Shown here: positions 14,770 to 16,186 of the stretch, one piece after another
How the letters are laid out: every line of letters begins with the position of its first letter
Numbering within the stretch: position 1 is the stretch's first letter
Assembly (NCBI GenBank): GCA_046590575.1
Contig: JBKJUS010000222.1
Coordinates: forward strand, 1 to 16,186
Reading direction: 5' to 3'
From: DATLNF01 sp046590575
GTDB taxonomy: Bacteria; Actinomycetota; Actinomycetes; BP-191
DNA length: 16,186 bases
Position numbers and translations under genes: made by a program
The notes under the pieces: model-generated
The model's input: only the letters and a program-made list of their open reading frames with translations
Told to the model about the DNA's origin: nothing
The model's database searches: none

Positions 14770-15354
14770 CTACCGGACACTCGGCCAAGCACCAGCGGGC
14801 AAGCCCTCCGGTGGGCTCCCGACCAACTCCCGCAGCCGGCCCAAGCGCTTACTGCCGATCAACCGGTACGCCGGTCCGTCGGCGCGCGGTCCAACCAGCG
14901 CGCCGGGCAACCCGGCCCTGGCGAGCGCTGCCCCGATGCCCGCCCAGCTACCTTCATCCTGGGCGCTCAATCGAAGCAGGTAGCCCTGCGCGTCGTGGTT
15001 CCCGGCGGCGAGCACCCACCACCGAAGCCGCGGTCCGTCGAGCGTGAGATCGAGCGGCGGGCGCTTGGCCCCCGCCGTACTCCACCGTCGCGCCAGGTCC
15101 TCCAGGGCCGGGGTGAACGGGGTCCGGATGGCGACCGCCTCGCCCTCGGCGTCGACGACCTCGCCGCCGACCCCGAGCTCGTGCAGCGCCGCCGTGACGT
15201 AGTCACATCGCCAGATCTCATCGAGGGGGACGAGCACCGACACGCGGGCGCCGTTGTCCTGGCGGACCGTCTGGCCCGGACCGCAGAGCAGCCCCTCGAG
15301 GTCGTCCGGGGACGCCGGCATGGCATCGGCGGAGAAGAACGAGAGTTGGCTCAC
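14770..15354 (-). CDS. Conserved actinobacterial protein of unknown function with clamp-motif-like N-terminus
   Basis: I recognise this 194-aa protein only as a kind of protein found next to topA in related actinobacteria; no function is known to me. There is no signal peptide or membrane helix, so it should be cytoplasmic. The first residues read MSQLSFF. QLSFF resembles the bacterial sliding-clamp-binding pentapeptide QL(S/D)LF. The middle holds a WRCDYVTAALHELG helix and LDGPRLRWWVLAAG. The C-terminus has AYRLIGSKRLGRLRELVG and PPEGLPAGAWP, which look like a conserved terminal module. GTG 15354 is preceded at 6 nt by TAGAGT, suggesting a leaderless mRNA, and no Shine-Dalgarno is seen. The setting between hppA and topA, near holB, is compatible with a role in DNA replication or repair, but that is inference. 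Confidence 0.8.
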   Translation of the reverse strand: MSQLSFFSADAMPASPDDLEGLLCGPGQTVRQDNGARVSVLVPLDEIWRCDYVTAALHELGVGGEVVDAEGEAVAIRTPFTPALEDLARRWSTAGAKRPPLDLTLDGPRLRWWVLAAGNHDAQGYLLRLSAQDEGSWAGIGAALARAGLPGALVGPRADGPAYRLIGSKRLGRLRELVGSPPEGLPAGAWPSVR

Positions 15355-15360
15355 CGACCC

Positions 15361-15366
15361 ACTCTA
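15361..15366 (-). promoter_or_regulatory. -10 element for leaderless transcription of the conserved unknown gene
   Basis: TAGAGT on the minus strand is 6 bases before GTG 15354, at the distance expected if transcription begins at the start codon. No clear -35 is present. The 14-bp inverted repeat just upstream could be an operator for this promoter. Confidence 0.4.
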
Positions 15367-15383
15367 GCCGGACCGGACCGAGA

Positions 15384-15445
15384 CGGATCTTGGACGCTTC
15401 GCGGTGGCACCGTGCTCCCGACCGGGTTGATGCGTCCAAGATCCG
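15384..15445. repeat. 14-bp perfect inverted repeat downstream of hppA
   Basis: CGGATCTTGGACGC (15384-15397) is the exact reverse complement of GCGTCCAAGATCCG (15432-15445). The 34-nt interval holds two small nested palindromes (CGGTG/CACCG and CCCG/CGGG). It begins 20 bases after the hppA stop codon and ends just before the next gene's promoter. It could be an intrinsic-type terminator without a U tract, a REP-like dispersed element, or an operator. Confidence 0.55.
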
Positions 15446-15465
15446 CCCCAGGTGCGGCGTGTGAT

Positions 15466-16186
15466 CTATGCGTAGAGGACCGGGTTGTCGGCGTCGATCT
15501 CGATCTCGGTCGCCGAGGCGACGGTGCGCTTCTTGCTGTAGACGACCGCGGCCGCAATGCAGGCTGCCGCGACGAGCGCGATGGTGATGCGTACGCCGTC
15601 GTTCTCGTCCTTGCCGATGCTGTACTTCACGACGGACGGCGCGATGAGCACAGCGACGAGGTTCATCACCTTGATCAGCGGGTTGAGGGCTGGGCCAGCC
15701 GTGTCCTTGAACGGGTCACCGACGGTGTCACCGATCACAGTGGCCTTGTGCGCGTCCGAGCCCTTGCCGCCGTAGACGCCCTCCTCGACCAGCTTCTTGG
15801 CGTTGTCCCACGCGCCACCGGCGTTGGAGAGGAAGACCGCCATGAGCTGGCCGCAGGCGATCGCGCCGGCGAGGAACGCACCGAGCGGGGCGTAACCGAG
15901 ACCGAAGCCGATGGCGACCGGCGCGAGAATCGCCAGCACGCCCGGGGTAAGCAGCTCGCGGAGCGAGTCCCGGGTGCAGATGTCCACCACAGCGCCGTAG
16001 TCGGGCTTCTCGGTGTAGTCCATGATCCCGGGGTGCTCGCGGAACTGCTTGCGCACCTCGTAGACGACCCGGCCCGCGGCGCGGGACACCGCGCTGATGG
16101 CCAGCGCCGAGAAAAGAAAGGTCACCGAGGCCCCGACGACCAGGCCGACGAGGACCTCAGGCCGGTCAATGGACAAGCTGAAGATC
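15466..16186 (-). CDS. hppA: Membrane-bound ion-translocating pyrophosphatase, C-terminal part
   Basis: The enzyme couples PPi hydrolysis to pumping of H+ or Na+ across the membrane. The coding frame continues beyond base 16186, so only about the last 240 residues are seen. TTG 16176 is an in-frame codon, not the start; the upstream codons read IFS and run off the edge. Conserved family segments are RKQFREHPGIMDY, VVDICTRDSLRELLTPG, GGAWDNAKKLVEEG, and GDTVGDPFKDTAGPALNPLIKVMNL, which contributes acidic and lysine residues to the active site. Hydrophobic helices alternate with these loops. The C-terminus after the last helix is a short hydrophilic tail ending DNPVLYA. The residues that separate K+-dependent from K+-independent enzymes and indicate ion specificity are outside the window. 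It sits upstream of the conserved unknown gene and topA on the same strand. Confidence 0.95.
   Translation of the reverse strand, partial: IFSLSIDRPEVLVGLVVGASVTFLFSALAISAVSRAAGRVVYEVRKQFREHPGIMDYTEKPDYGAVVDICTRDSLRELLTPGVLAILAPVAIGFGLGYAPLGAFLAGAIACGQLMAVFLSNAGGAWDNAKKLVEEGVYGGKGSDAHKATVIGDTVGDPFKDTAGPALNPLIKVMNLVAVLIAPSVVKYSIGKDENDGVRITIALVAAACIAAAVVYSKKRTVASATEIEIDADNPVLYA

Noticed and set aside
13148..14983. A 611-codon plus-strand open frame opposite topA
   Set aside because: It is antisense to a gene with full type IA topoisomerase motifs. Its composition (many R, H, L, V, D) is what the opposite strand of a high-GC gene yields, and it has no recognisable domain.

Overview
The window is chromosomal DNA from a high-GC actinobacterium. 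The evidence is strong G/C bias at third codon positions, frequent GTG/TTG starts, an MFS-thymidylate kinase fusion, a TopA with a lysine-rich tail, and gene orders typical of that phylum (ppa / dacB-metalloprotease-tilS-hpt-ftsH, and topA-tmk-holB-PSP1). The genus cannot be fixed from the sequence. The first 153 bases form a fold-back inverted duplication that interrupts ftsH inside its ATPase P-loop. This looks like a contig-end chimera rather than biology.

Left block (about 1-5812): reading leftward from a divergent promoter region at 5241-5317 are dacB (PBP4-type peptidase), a small secreted or membrane protein, a Zincin_2/DUF2342 metalloprotease, tilS, hpt and the 5' part of ftsH. The metalloprotease and tilS overlap by 8 bp and tilS-hpt are 5-20 bp apart, so they are probably translationally coupled. 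ftsH has its own promoter and a structured leader of about 105 nt. On the other strand ppa, a soluble inorganic pyrophosphatase, runs rightward.

Middle (5816-7716, minus strand): an orphan extracellular solute-binding lipoprotein with no permease or ATPase genes, preceded by a small secreted protein of unknown function and by tRNA-Thr(CGT). This is the least conserved-looking part of the window.

Right block (7767-16186, minus strand): a membrane H+/Na+-pyrophosphatase (hppA, 5' end outside the window), a conserved unknown protein with an N-terminal sequence resembling a sliding-clamp-binding motif, topA, an MFS-Tmk fusion, holB (overlapping tmk by 4 bp) and a PSP1/RicT-like protein. topA, tmk and holB serve DNA topology, dTTP supply and clamp loading. 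The two pyrophosphatases remove PPi released by polymerisation and activation reactions.

There is no gene-free stretch above 300 bp. The largest gap (663-851) holds the ftsH promoter and leader. Several starts have a TANNNT -10 hexamer 6-7 nt upstream, which suggests leaderless mRNAs. I saw no CRISPR array, insertion sequence, phage gene or convincing new multi-gene system. The best leads are the clamp-motif protein, the PSP1 protein with an extra C-terminal cysteine cluster, the altered dTMP-binding motif in the Tmk fusion, and the orphan binding protein pair.
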